From: Henningerozyma blattae CBS 6284
Taxonomy: Eukaryota > Ascomycota > Saccharomycetes > Saccharomycetales > Saccharomycetaceae
DNA length: 64,000 nucleotides
NCBI RefSeq assembly: GCF_000315915.1
Contig: NC_020187.1
Location: forward strand, 1,674,001 to 1,738,000
Direction: 5' to 3'
The translations under genes were made by a program, and so were the position numbers. Below are positions 10,400 to 20,705 of this stretch, piece by piece. The stretch's first letter is position 1; each line of letters starts with the position of its first letter. The notes under the pieces are model-generated. The model did not search any database, was not told where the DNA came from, and saw only the letters and a program-made list of their open reading frames with translations.

Positions 10400-11082
10400 T
10401 GGTATTTTAACGTGCTACGCTTTTATTTTTTATTCTTTTGTTTTTTTATTGTTATTTTTGTAATTTTATTTTTTTTGGAAATATTTAATTAAATATTAAT
10501 TGATAAATTCGCTATTCAAATGAAGTAAAACGAATATTTTTTTTATTGTTAATGTTATTTCTCTCTTCTAAGTTTTAATAGCAAAATGGGGTGATTACGT
10601 GAACAAATATATATATTACAAATATCTAATCCTTAGATTTCAATTTCCAAACCAACTAGCTTATAAATTTTAATTAATTATTACCAACCACAATGAAATA
10701 ATGAGCTTCGATCTTATTTTACCTAGACAAAAAGAAAAAAATTACAATAGACAAAAAAAGTTTTAAAGATCAAACAAATGATCCCCAAATCTAAAAAGAA
10801 TTCTCAATAATTAACATATTATCAACAAAGTGTTTAACTAAAATTAGTCACCATTCCTAATGAAAAGTAGTTTAATCCATTACTTGCATTACCATTAATT
10901 TGTTGTTATTTCGGTAATTCGTAATTCATCCATTACTTAGGATCAAAAATTTGATTGAGTTTCGAATTATGATTTTCCGCTTTGCAAAATTCCGAGATCA
11001 CAAAATTGTTAGTGACGCAAAATAATTACTGTCATGTCTAGAGGTAATTAATCATATTGTCTTGAGATTTAAATATTATTAA
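10400..11082. other. RNH70 promoter and DYN3 3' flank
   Basis: 683 bases of AT-rich sequence without a usable frame. Poly-T tracts at 10415-10480 lie just upstream of RNH70. I see no specific element. Confidence 0.5.
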
Positions 11083-12098
11083 TTAAAATTTAGCTTTGGT
11101 TTTAACGTTAGATAATTCAAAAAGATGTGATAATTGTTCTTGTGTATTGAGTATTGCAGAATAGTCTAGATCGGATGTTACATTATGTTTTGGTGTAGGT
11201 ATTTCCAAGGAAGTTGAAGACAACGGGATGGTTTTAATATAGTAAGTTTCAAATTCGGGAGTTAAGACAGATGGAGGATCAAACTCCTCTTCTAAAACTT
11301 TAATAAGACCAGGTGTGTCTTTATTTTTGGAATAAGAATAGAAGAGGAGTTCACCATCTCGGGGGTAGTCGATTCAATACAATTAGTCAAGACAGCTTGA
11401 GCAATACATTGATGTTTAGCATGCGATTCTGTAGTATCTATATATATTAGAGATGCATTGAATTTCAAGCATAAAGAGCGTAAAGTTTGTTGAATGAAAT
11501 TCATATGACTAAAACTCCAAAGGCCAAAATTCCTTTGTAATGAATACATATGCTCTGAATTGACAGTCCATAGGGTAAATTCGTATGTTTTATGCTTATT
11601 AAATTCTTCGATAGTTTTAAAAGTAGATTTGATTTGATTCAACCAACATGACTGGTCACCAATGGACCAATCAAGTAAAACCCACCATTGTATCGATGTT
11701 TCGTCTGTATCTTTTAACAATAATGATAGTGTTTCTAATTCTTGAGTGTCTAATGGATGCTTAATTGAGTAAAATTCAGTTTGTAGGATTAGGTTATTGG
11801 CAACTACTAGGTCTTTGCCTTCTATGTTATTAGTAGCATGTATTTCATCGTCTATAATATTTTGTTCGTAAACCAAGGATGTAGAATTATATCCAAGAGT
11901 ATCCAAATAATTTAAAGTAGCTCCACCCGGTTTAAAACAGCATTCCAAAAAAGTTTGTAAAGTATCGTTATTTGGTGTACAAATTATTGTTATTTGATTT
12001 TGAATATTATTTTGTTGATTGGCTAATCCACTTTCTTTTAAAAATTGTTCAAACGAATTTATAGATTCTTCATTTATTGACTCATTATTGGATTGCAT
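11083..12098 (-). CDS. DYN3: Dynein light intermediate chain Dyn3, reading frame broken by a one-base shift
   Basis: Dyn3 (YMR299C) is the light intermediate chain of cytoplasmic dynein, which moves the nucleus into the bud. The first frame runs from 12098 to a stop at 11292 (268 residues) and contains a degenerate P-loop region and a LIC-like YLDTLGYNSTSLVYE block. The family's conserved step (ILIP, then DT and LIKVLEEEF) switches frame at a run of five T on the plus strand (11324-11328, five A in the mRNA). The second frame then stays open for about 80 more codons to a stop at 11083. Together the parts would give roughly 338 residues, near the 312 of S. cerevisiae Dyn3. The break is equivalent to one missing A in a homopolymer: a sequencing error, an allele or real gene loss. 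ADE4 lies upstream, as in S. cerevisiae. Confidence 0.8.
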
Positions 12099-12544
12099 AA
12101 TATAATCACTTTCTGTAAGGCATTTGCCCGTAATAGTTCATCTAATACTTACATTAAGATTGCTCTCTCTTTTTTTTTTATTTAATTATCAGTTACTAAA
12201 CGCGTATCTTAGAAAAATAACAATGCTAATGAATAAATTAAAACTATGTAGATACTCCATTAGAATATTTAACCCAGTAAGATATATAAAAAAAAAAAGT
12301 TAAATATATGTCCTATTAGCGTGTATATTCGTGTATAAAGATTAAATGCTTTTTAAAAGATACATAAGGTTTGCCAAGTTAAATTAGTTAATACAGTAAA
12401 AAAAAAAAAAAAGTAATAACAAAGATAAATAGTGAATGATGAAATGAATAGTACGATAATCCAAATAAAATAAAATGTAAATCTATGGGTAAAGAAAATA
12501 CAAAACAAAATCGACAATAATGAGGAAATGAAATAATGAAATGA
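12099..12544. other. DYN3 promoter and ADE4 3' flank
   Basis: 446 bases, very AT-rich, with A-runs at 12288-12298 and 12400-12413. No gene or recognised regulatory element is visible. Confidence 0.5.
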
Positions 12545-14080
12545 CTAATATTGTTCAGCGATATTGTATATTCCAATATCACCTTCACAATGCTTACCAG
12601 ATTGAGAATTAGCTCTAATCTTGTGAGATTTTTCTAGTTCCCTTAGATAACCATCTTCTACCCCTGTTACGTAATTACCCGTGAAAACACCATCTTCGAA
12701 ATGCTGGATTTCGCTTGTCTTGCAACATTCCACCAAATCTTCTAAAGTTTGATAAATAACTTTATCACAATTAATAGCTTCAGCAACTTCTTCATCTGTT
12801 CTATTAAAAGCAATTAAATTAGCAGTATCGGTTAAATCAATACCATAAATATGATTGTATCGTATTGGTGGTGCAGCAGATGCGAAAAATACTTTTCTTG
12901 CACCAGATTCTCTCGCCATATTTACAATTTCTTTAGAAGTAGTACCTCTAACGATTGAATCATCAACAATCAAAACGTTTTTATCTTTAAATTCGGATTC
13001 CATTGGGTTTAACTTCCTTCTTACAGAAGTCAATCTTTGTTCTTGGTTTGGCATGATGAAAGTTCTACCTACATAACGATTTTTTACAAAGCCCTCTCTA
13101 TAAGGTTTCCCCAATGCAGAAGCACATTGTAAAGCACATGTTCTTGCAGTATCAGGAACTGGTATAACCACATCAATTTCATCTGGTGACATTTTAGATT
13201 TAATATTTTCAGCCAATTTTGTACCCATTTCAATACGAGTACGATAAACAGAAATCCCATCTAAAATACTATCTGATCTTGCAAAATAAACATATTCAAA
13301 TAAATCTGGTCTATAAGAATTCATTGGGACCACTTGTCTAAATTCAGGTTTTTGTTTATTACAATCTCTTGGAATAATAACAGCTTCACCCGGTTTTAAA
13401 TCTCTAAATTTGGAAAAGTTATGTGCTTTCAACACAACACTTTCTGAGGCTAACATATAATCTATAGTTCCATCTTTGTTTTCTCTTTCACCAAATAAAA
13501 GTGGTCTAATACCATTTGGATCTCTAAACCCAAACAGAGCAAACCCTGCCAACATACCAATGCATGCATAACCACCACGGCACAAACGATATACACCTTC
13601 CAATGCATGAAATACATCATCATTGGTGACTCTATATTTGTTGAATCTTTCTAATTCAGCAGCAAATATGTTTAACAATAATTCAGAGTCACTATCGGTA
13701 TTAATATGACGATGGACATCTTCATCCATATATCTACTTAAAGCCAAAGTGTTGACTAGATTACCATTATGTGCCATACTAATACCATATGGGCTATTGA
13801 CATAAAATGGTTGCGCTTCAGATTTAACAGCAAGACCTGATGTTGGGTATCTTAAATGAGCAATCCCCATCGACCCTAATAACTCCGGAACACGGTTCTC
13901 CGTGAACACTTCTCTAGCCATACCATTACCTTTACATTGGTAGATTCTTCCACGAGGACCACAAGTGGTGATCCCAGCAGCATCTTGACCTCTGTGTTGT
14001 AAAAAGATACAACCATCACAAAGTTCAGGAGCTACAGTTGCTGCTTGATCACCTAAAGCTATACCTAATATACCACACAT
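12545..14080 (-). CDS. ADE4: Amidophosphoribosyltransferase (PRPP amidotransferase)
   Basis: Ade4 (YMR300C) catalyses the first committed step of purine synthesis: PRPP plus glutamine give 5-phosphoribosylamine, glutamate and pyrophosphate. At 511 residues it matches the yeast enzyme (510). The protein begins MCGILGIAL, which places the N-terminal nucleophile Cys2 of the class II glutaminase domain (about residues 2-240). HRGQDAAGI and HNGNLVN are glutaminase active-site blocks. The PRPP-binding loop VLIVDDSIVRGTTSKEIV lies at about residues 365-382 in the phosphoribosyltransferase domain. Upstream are a TATA box and two TGACTC sites expected for Bas1/Bas2 or Gcn4 control. Order DYN3-ADE4-ATM1 on one strand equals S. 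cerevisiae chromosome XIII. Confidence 0.98.
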   Translation of the reverse strand: MCGILGIALGDQAATVAPELCDGCIFLQHRGQDAAGITTCGPRGRIYQCKGNGMAREVFTENRVPELLGSMGIAHLRYPTSGLAVKSEAQPFYVNSPYGISMAHNGNLVNTLALSRYMDEDVHRHINTDSDSELLLNIFAAELERFNKYRVTNDDVFHALEGVYRLCRGGYACIGMLAGFALFGFRDPNGIRPLLFGERENKDGTIDYMLASESVVLKAHNFSKFRDLKPGEAVIIPRDCNKQKPEFRQVVPMNSYRPDLFEYVYFARSDSILDGISVYRTRIEMGTKLAENIKSKMSPDEIDVVIPVPDTARTCALQCASALGKPYREGFVKNRYVGRTFIMPNQEQRLTSVRRKLNPMESEFKDKNVLIVDDSIVRGTTSKEIVNMARESGARKVFFASAAPPIRYNHIYGIDLTDTANLIAFNRTDEEVAEAINCDKVIYQTLEDLVECCKTSEIQHFEDGVFTGNYVTGVEDGYLRELEKSHKIRANSQSGKHCEGDIGIYNIAEQY

Positions 14081-14113
14081 TTTGGGCTACTTGTCTTTGT
14101 TAATACTTGAAAA

Positions 14114-14122
14114 CTATTTATA
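14114..14122 (-). promoter_or_regulatory. TATA box of ADE4
   Basis: On the minus strand the sequence reads TATAAATAG, a full match to the yeast TATA consensus, 34-42 bases before the ADE4 start codon. Confidence 0.6.
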
Positions 14123-14347
14123 TGGGCAGTGTAGTGATTACTAAGTTTTACAAAAAAAACCTTAATCGTTTTTCAAATATCCACGTATATCTAAAATAGA
14201 TTATCTTCTAACCCAATCACTTTCTTATATATTAATGAAATTTTAAATTTTGGTATTTTGTAAATTAGGAGATTAACTAGAAAAAAAAAAAAAAAATAAG
14301 AATAAAATAAATTAGGAATAAAAAGAAATATAACAAACAAACAAAGC

Positions 14348-14353
14348 TGACTC
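14348..14353 (+). promoter_or_regulatory. TGACTC element, ADE4-proximal copy
   Basis: TGACTC is the core bound by Bas1 (with Bas2) and by Gcn4. Purine genes of S. cerevisiae carry such sites. This copy lies about 270 bases before the ADE4 start. Binding is inferred from the motif and the gene. Confidence 0.5.
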
Positions 14354-14546
14354 GTAAAATTCTTGTGCTTCCCAAACACTAACAAGATTGATTGACATCT
14401 ATATTCCCTTTCAAAAAATTCAAATAAAAATATTGATGTTCATCAACAATCATAATCCAGCTGGAATTTTAGTAAACTTGATAATGTTGTGTATTAATTT
14501 ACTCGATCGGTTTTTCATCTCGGATAAATCTTATCAACTTTTCGTG

Positions 14547-14552
14547 TGACTC
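14547..14552 (+). promoter_or_regulatory. TGACTC element, ADE4-distal copy
   Basis: A second copy of the Bas1/Gcn4 core, about 470 bases before ADE4, next to a G+C-rich inverted CGG/CCG string at 14553-14562. Its distance makes it less certain than the proximal copy. Confidence 0.4.
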
Positions 14553-14964
14553 GGAGGGCCGAAGTCAAAAATTTCCCTAATATCAAAAAAGTATCAACAA
14601 ATCAAGGCGTTGTAAAACTAGTCAATGAGAAGTTTAATGGGTTAGGTTGTCTTCTTTGTAGCATTGAGGCTTGTGTCCAAGAAAGGGGAACAAATAAGAC
14701 TGGATTAGTATGAAGTTAGTTTGGTGGAAATAGCAAGATGGCTGCAGACGTGGAGCTGCGCGCTATTATTGGTGGGCTAATTAGTTAATTAATAATTGAA
14801 TATATAGATCATGTTTGAACTGGTGGTTTACATATATTACTTATTTAGACTGTTCTATATAGTTCCTTCGTAAAGTTTGTCAGATAGGGGGAGCATTGGT
14901 GCGTAAATAGGGTACAGAAACGATGAGAAGAACTCGCCGGGCCCGTGCCAGTTATTTGTTTGCC

Positions 14965-17142
14965 TTATGAAGATTGATTGATTGGGTTAGATTGATGTGC
15001 CACTTCAAATTCTTCTTCGATTTGTAATTCTTCTTCTAGTAAGTCTAGATTCTCTTGTATGTTCCATAATTCTTTGTATAAAGACCCAGATCTTGCAAGC
15101 AGTTCTGAATGTTTACCCTCTTCACGGACGGTACCTTCCTGTAAAACAATAATCTTATCTGCATCAGCAATGGTTCTTAATCTATGAGCAATATACACAC
15201 TTGTTCTTGAACCCTTCTTAAAATTTTCGTTTATAGTTTTCAAAAGGGCCTGTTCAGTGTGAGTATCCAATGCACTAGTAGCCTCATCAAAAAACATGAT
15301 ATCTGCATCTTTTAAAAGTACACGAGCAATAGCTAATCTCTGTTTTTCACCCCCACTAATCATTAGTCCACGCTCCCCCACAATAGTTTCTCTACCTTGT
15401 GGTAATTTCACTAGCAATGGTCCTAATTGTGCCTTATTAATAACTTGTGTAATCTCATCGTCTGAAGCGCCAATACGGCCAAATCGAACATTTTCCCAAA
15501 TGGTATCATTAAATAGCGGAGTATCTTGTGGAACAACACCTATAACTTTTCTTAAAGAATCAATATCATACTCTCTTGCGTCAACACCATTGACCAAGAT
15601 ACGGCCCTCTTCAGGATCGTAAAATCGGAATAATAATTTCAAAATAGTAGATTTACCACTCCCAGAAGGTCCCACAATGGCAGTCTTTTGGCCCGATTCT
15701 ATCTGAAAGCTTGCATTCTTTAAAATCTTACGCTGTTTATCATAGCCAAATGTCACATTTTCAAAACGAATCGTCATTGGCATATGTCCCTTTTCAGCAA
15801 GCATCAAAGGTTTTTCTACATTTTTAATAATTATTGGATTTTTCTTCAATTGGAAAAGATATTCCATATCGATCAATGATTGTTTTAATTCCCTGTAGAC
15901 ACTACCCAGGAAATTTAATGGTACAGATAATTGGAATACCAATTGATTGATTAAAACTAAATCACCGACAGTTAAATTACCACCTATAATACCCGTACAA
16001 CCCATGTACATCATAACTGTTAAAGCAGAAGTAAAAATTAAATTTTGGCCAGAGTTTAAGAATGCCAATGATTGTGCTACCTTGATTTGAGAGTCCCGGT
16101 ATTGCGATAATGTTTTATGATATTTTTGCGCTAAATACTCTTCATTATTGAAATATTTAACAGCTTCAAAATTAATTAAAGAATCTAAGGCAATGCTTGC
16201 ACCTTTATTATCAGCTTTATTGGCTTGCCTTCTGAATTTTGTTCTCCATGCTGTAGTTTTAAAGGTGAAAATAGAATATAATAACATTGTAGTGAATGTT
16301 ATAGCGGCAAATGAGGCACCAAATTGATAAGTTAAAATACCACAGACAACAGATATTTCAAATGTGATCGGTACAATATGAAAGACCATAGCATTCAAAA
16401 CATAGCTGATACCTTTAGTACCTCTATCCATAGCTCTAGTTAATCCTCCAGTTTGTCTACTCAGATGCCATCCTAGATCAAGTTTCATTAGATGCTGGAA
16501 GGTTTGTAAGGATATCTTTTGAATGGCATTCTGAGCAACTTTGGCAAAGACTGCATTTCTAACTTCACCAAACAATACTGCACCAAATCTAGTTAAACCA
16601 TAACATATAATAGTTAAACCAATAGCAGCTGGTAATGCAATAGTTGGATCAGACCAATCTACATTCATGTCATCAACTGTTTTTTTGAAAAAAAATGGAA
16701 CTTGAACATTAAGCAGCTTAGCACTAATTAATAATAATAATGCGATTAAAACTCGAATTCGAACTTTATTATCACCTTTAGGCCAGATATATTTTACCAA
16801 ATCTCGTATGATCTTCAATTCAGTTATAGTTGGTGCTTTTGAATTAAGTTTAGATTTCGCTTTTATTGTTGTCTCGCTATTAGATTTAAGTGATTTTATC
16901 TTTGATTCTTCTGTTTTTGGGTTAGTTGTAGTAGTTTTCAATTGAGAAGGTTTTTCTATCAGTAATGTTTTTAATGAACTAAAATTTCTGAAACCAATTG
17001 TTATTGGAGTAATATTTTGAGACAATATTTGACTTCTTATATTTTTTGATAATATTCTAAATTTAATGGGCTGTCTGTTTAATGTCTGCTTACCTAACGA
17101 CAACATGAGCTGAGGTGCCCCTAAGGGCTTCAAGAAGATCAT
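14965..17142 (-). CDS. ATM1: Mitochondrial ABC half-transporter Atm1
   Basis: Atm1 (YMR301C) is the inner-membrane ABCB exporter that passes a glutathione-linked sulphur compound from the matrix to the cytosol for cytosolic and nuclear iron-sulphur protein assembly. It is 725 residues here against 690 in S. cerevisiae. A basic, Ser-rich N-terminus (about 1-90) fits a mitochondrial targeting sequence. The membrane domain (about 130-430) has the six helices of a half-transporter. The nucleotide-binding domain carries Walker [10 protein letters not shown] (about residue 490), the ABC signature [15 protein letters not shown] (about 594) and Walker [14 protein letters not shown] (about 614). It lies between ADE4 and YME2 on the same strand, as in S. 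cerevisiae. Confidence 0.97.
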   Translation of the reverse strand: MIFLKPLGAPQLMLSLGKQTLNRQPIKFRILSKNIRSQILSQNITPITIGFRNFSSLKTLLIEKPSQLKTTTTNPKTEESKIKSLKSNSETTIKAKSKLNSKAPTITELKIIRDLVKYIWPKGDNKVRIRVLIALLLLISAKLLNVQVPFFFKKTVDDMNVDWSDPTIALPAAIGLTIICYGLTRFGAVLFGEVRNAVFAKVAQNAIQKISLQTFQHLMKLDLGWHLSRQTGGLTRAMDRGTKGISYVLNAMVFHIVPITFEISVVCGILTYQFGASFAAITFTTMLLYSIFTFKTTAWRTKFRRQANKADNKGASIALDSLINFEAVKYFNNEEYLAQKYHKTLSQYRDSQIKVAQSLAFLNSGQNLIFTSALTVMMYMGCTGIIGGNLTVGDLVLINQLVFQLSVPLNFLGSVYRELKQSLIDMEYLFQLKKNPIIIKNVEKPLMLAEKGHMPMTIRFENVTFGYDKQRKILKNASFQIESGQKTAIVGPSGSGKSTILKLLFRFYDPEEGRILVNGVDAREYDIDSLRKVIGVVPQDTPLFNDTIWENVRFGRIGASDDEITQVINKAQLGPLLVKLPQGRETIVGERGLMISGGEKQRLAIARVLLKDADIMFFDEATSALDTHTEQALLKTINENFKKGSRTSVYIAHRLRTIADADKIIVLQEGTVREEGKHSELLARSGSLYKELWNIQENLDLLEEELQIEEEFEVAHQSNPINQSS

Positions 17143-17543
17143 TAGTTGACTAAATTAATTAAAGACCTTCTGAGATTCTAATTGAAGTTAATTGACGAGA
17201 TGTTTGGAGTAATGCTCATTTTTTTATATGACATAAAGTTGTGTAATTGACGCAATTTCTTTTGAAATACAGTGCATCACGGTTTTTTTTTTCAAATTAG
17301 TTTTCGGACCTTCGTAAGATTTCAAAAATTAACCCATTTTATTGGGTGTTGAATTAAAAGGGAAAAATATGTAGTCATGGCAATAAAACTAACTAGTAAT
17401 GTAATATGTTAAATTTAAATAGAATGCATTTGAGCAAACATAATATATAGATATTTACATGTTCACTGTCATAAATAAGAATATTTTCAAAAGGAAAAAA
17501 ATATAAAGATAATAACACATTTCAATAATCGTTGCAAATGCTA
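17143..17543. other. ATM1 promoter and YME2 3' flank
   Basis: 401 bases of AT-rich sequence. No coding frame and no recognised element. Confidence 0.5.
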
Positions 17544-20090
17544 TCATTTCTTTGGCTTAGAAAGATTTTTAATTTCAGCCTCACAATCGTTAATCACTTG
17601 GTTACTCAAAACAATCTTCCCAGAAAGATATTGTAGACGTGGTTTAAAGAGTTTTTGATCTGGAACTTTTGATAAGGGCTTCAATTCATCTTCCCAATTT
17701 TTAATTCTTTTAGTTTCAAATGCAATAACTTTTAATAGGTATCTTGTCTTTAAAATTTTGGATAAGGTTTTATCTGTAACTAAATAGAAAAATGCAGCTC
17801 TGTATAGAGGTTTGGCAGGTCGAATTTCTTTTAATACACCTCTATCTCTTGAAACAGTTACCAATCCACTATTTTCTAATTCAATGATACCCAGTTCTGG
17901 TGCAGATTTGAACAATGGTTTGAAAATAATTTTATCGAATGAAACAACGGAATTTTCACTTAACATTTCAATTAATTCCCAGGCTTGTGCACTTTTGACA
18001 CCATCCACGCTATCGCTTAGAAAGATCTGTGTGATTTGCTCTGCAGCTTGTTCAACCATTTTATCTAATGCTTCGCTAGGTTCTTCCCCTGACTTTACAC
18101 GACGAACAAATGCTTGTAAGTCCAGCATTCTCCCTCCCAGTGGTTCTAAAGCATTATCAATCTCATGGATATCTTGTTCACTTAATGCAGTTAATTTTGA
18201 ACCTTCTTCCGAATTATCAGTATTATCAGCACTCTCCTGCTTTTTTTCATCAACGTTTTCATTTCCAGGGACTGGAACAGTAAATTTATCCTTTAATTGA
18301 GATAATACATAACCTCTTGAATTTTCTTTTGAAGCATCTGATAATACCAAAGTTTTAAAGACAGTATTTGGTAAAGATTCGGCTAACTGTTGATTGCATG
18401 CAACTGTCTCCGTTAAGAAAATAACATGAGCAATGTTCATTTGAACTAACATAGAAGCCCAATCCGATAATTCCTTATAAATAAATCCATTGATTTCTGA
18501 TCTACCTTCGAACCTATCAATGATAACTACAGGTTTGGCTTCAGGATGTTGTTGTAGATAATCTTCCTCTTTAATATTAATCTCATTAGAATCCTGTGTT
18601 ATGATAGGCTTATAATTTTTTAACGCAATACGTCTGATAGATGCTAATGAGGTAGTTAGCATGCTTCTGAATTGTGATTCTTTTGTTTCAGATAAACCAC
18701 TCTTCTGACCAGTCAAACCTTGAACAGTTAAATCAATGATACTAGTGAATGAATTAAACCATGGGAAAATTGGGAAATATCCTAATTGTGTTGCAGCATT
18801 TCTTAAAAATTTTGCATCAGTTCTTGATTTAATTAACTTATCACAATCAAGATATAACATATTTTCGCGATCACTTAAAGTATGGCGCACGACCAATTCA
18901 TGCTTTCCTGAGCCTCTTGGGCCACGAATGATAACGAATGTATTATTATTTTCCTCTAACCACATTTTTAAATCGTTTACTTTTTCCACACGGTCATCCC
19001 AAAGATGTTTCTCAAGGCTCTTAGAGTCTTCTAATCTCCAATATCCTCTTAAATTAGACATGGTAGAAGAAGTAAATTTTCTTAATCTTTTCACGAGAAC
19101 ATTATCTTTTGAAATTGAATATTTATGGGTGATTTTTTGTTCAATTGAGAATTCTCTAATGGGTTCGAAAATCAAAACTGCTAGAATAGAAAATAAAGCA
19201 ATTAATACGGGAATTGAAATTCTACTATGATTTACAAAAAAATTTCTTAAAATATGGCCTTTCTCAACTTCTTTTTCATATTGGATGTGAACTACTGTGT
19301 TGTGAATTTCCATTCCTGAAACACAATTCTTGGCACATATGGCACCCCTGAGGGATCTATACTTCACCTTTGCGTGGTTTGTAGTTGAATCAACAGGAAA
19401 AATATCCAAAATAGTTCCATATCTTCTAAATAATGAGTATAACTCTTCTTCTGTCAATGCAGGGCCTTGAAATTTTACATCAATTACTGTAGAAGGCAGT
19501 CTCTTCAAATCTTCGATCCAAGGCTTACCTTTTACCGGAAATGCTGTGGCCTTTGTTAAAAATGATAAAATAGATTTCGAAGATTCTTTCGACGTGTTTT
19601 TTTGAATAGCAGTATTTATTTCAGCTTTTGTGTAGCCAAATGGAACCAAGAATACAGCAAAGACCCCGCCGTCTCTCTTAACAGGGATAGTTGATTGTAA
19701 ATGCAACCCATGAATAGGATTATCGATTGGAGAAGCATAATTCTGTATCTTCTTTCTCACAGAATCTCTTGTTTGTCTAGCCAATAGTAAATTGTACCAT
19801 TGAGTAGGATTCCATAGAGACGTGGCCCTTGGATATACATTGTCAAAATAAATCAAAGTTTCGCGATCAGTTTTCTGAATGACACCTGTATCTGTAGCTG
19901 TGATAGATTCACCAGCCTGTTGATCTTGTTCCTGAATATCTGTGGAGACGAAACGTTTGCTAGCAAGTTTAGCCTGAAAAAGTGTCAATGGTCCTCTAGT
20001 AAGCGATACGTTCCTCAAGATAGAGGCACTCAACACACCGAAATGATGTAAACCAATTGGACTGTAACATGCTACTCGTAAATGTAGCAT
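17544..20090 (-). CDS. YME2: Mitochondrial inner membrane protein Yme2 (Rna12)
   Basis: Yme2 (YMR302C) is an integral inner-membrane protein of mitochondria with a role in mtDNA nucleoid structure and escape. Length is 848 residues, equal within two to the S. cerevisiae protein (850). Visible parts: an N-terminal presequence-like stretch (1-45), an RNA-recognition-type fold at about 195-265 (VIDVKFQGPALTEEELYSLF and later AICAKNCVSGMEI), one membrane segment at about 285-308 (ISIPVLIALFSILAVLIF), and an AAA-like P-loop (RGPRGSGKHELV) near residue 390 in the C-terminal domain. It diverges from UBP15. In S. cerevisiae an alcohol dehydrogenase gene (ADH2) sits between the two; here it is absent. 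Confidence 0.95.
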   Translation of the reverse strand: MLHLRVACYSPIGLHHFGVLSASILRNVSLTRGPLTLFQAKLASKRFVSTDIQEQDQQAGESITATDTGVIQKTDRETLIYFDNVYPRATSLWNPTQWYNLLLARQTRDSVRKKIQNYASPIDNPIHGLHLQSTIPVKRDGGVFAVFLVPFGYTKAEINTAIQKNTSKESSKSILSFLTKATAFPVKGKPWIEDLKRLPSTVIDVKFQGPALTEEELYSLFRRYGTILDIFPVDSTTNHAKVKYRSLRGAICAKNCVSGMEIHNTVVHIQYEKEVEKGHILRNFFVNHSRISIPVLIALFSILAVLIFEPIREFSIEQKITHKYSISKDNVLVKRLRKFTSSTMSNLRGYWRLEDSKSLEKHLWDDRVEKVNDLKMWLEENNNTFVIIRGPRGSGKHELVVRHTLSDRENMLYLDCDKLIKSRTDAKFLRNAATQLGYFPIFPWFNSFTSIIDLTVQGLTGQKSGLSETKESQFRSMLTTSLASIRRIALKNYKPIITQDSNEINIKEEDYLQQHPEAKPVVIIDRFEGRSEINGFIYKELSDWASMLVQMNIAHVIFLTETVACNQQLAESLPNTVFKTLVLSDASKENSRGYVLSQLKDKFTVPVPGNENVDEKKQESADNTDNSEEGSKLTALSEQDIHEIDNALEPLGGRMLDLQAFVRRVKSGEEPSEALDKMVEQAAEQITQIFLSDSVDGVKSAQAWELIEMLSENSVVSFDKIIFKPLFKSAPELGIIELENSGLVTVSRDRGVLKEIRPAKPLYRAAFFYLVTDKTLSKILKTRYLLKVIAFETKRIKNWEDELKPLSKVPDQKLFKPRLQYLSGKIVLSNQVINDCEAEIKNLSKPKK

Positions 20091-20705
20091 TCAGAAGGGT
20101 ATTATATTTGTTTGCTTTTATTTTATCTTGGCTTTTTTTCCTTTTTTCTTAGCTTGAATACGTTCTAACGATAGAGAGAATTATGGTATTTACGGCAACT
20201 CTACACTTTTCAAAATATGCTGATATTACAAGAAATTGTTTAAATGTGAGTTATTAAATGCTATAAATTATCTTATTCTTTAACGTCATTAACTTTCAAA
20301 TAGTCATATGCTTGAGATCACTACACTCATCGTAATCATTATGAAACTTTAAGTTACCCTGGCTGCCGGAAAATGAATAAACCCCGTAAGCTTCGGATCC
20401 CCCTTTGAATAAAGCAAGACTCATTAGATTGTTATAAGAGAATTTAGTAGAGAGAGTGGATAATTACCGTGATTACCATTAGTGCACTGACATTTGTTGG
20501 ACCTTTTGTTGGTAATATAAATCTCGTGAATCTATAGGTTGAAACAAGTTAGCAATTGACGATTTTATTCTTCCTAGAGAGCGTGTGAATATAGTGGAAA
20601 TCATATTATAGATCACTAATTTAACATATATTATTGAAAAAAAAGTATAGATTTGAACCTACAATATAAACTTTATAATCTATTCTAACTATTAAAACAT
20701 TCATT
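20091..20705. promoter_or_regulatory. Shared divergent promoter YME2-UBP15
   Basis: 615 bases between the two start codons. There is no ADH2-like gene or remnant that I can see. A CCCCT stress-response core occurs at about 20400; nothing else is recognised. Confidence 0.45.

Larger units (their letters stand above)
14081..14964. other. ADE4 promoter and ATM1 3' flank
   Basis: 884 bases. The ADE4-proximal part holds the TATA box and the two TGACTC elements listed separately. The part from 14500 to 14960 looks richer in G+C than other 3' flanks, but I can tie it to no gene. Confidence 0.6.

Noticed and set aside
11083..11330. Programmed ribosomal frameshift in DYN3
   Set aside because: The required -1 shift lacks a canonical slippery heptamer, and yeast cellular frameshifts are usually +1; a homopolymer indel is simpler.
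18736..19230. 164-codon plus-strand frame within YME2
   Set aside because: Overlaps the conserved P-loop part of YME2 on the other strand; no protein-like pattern of its own.
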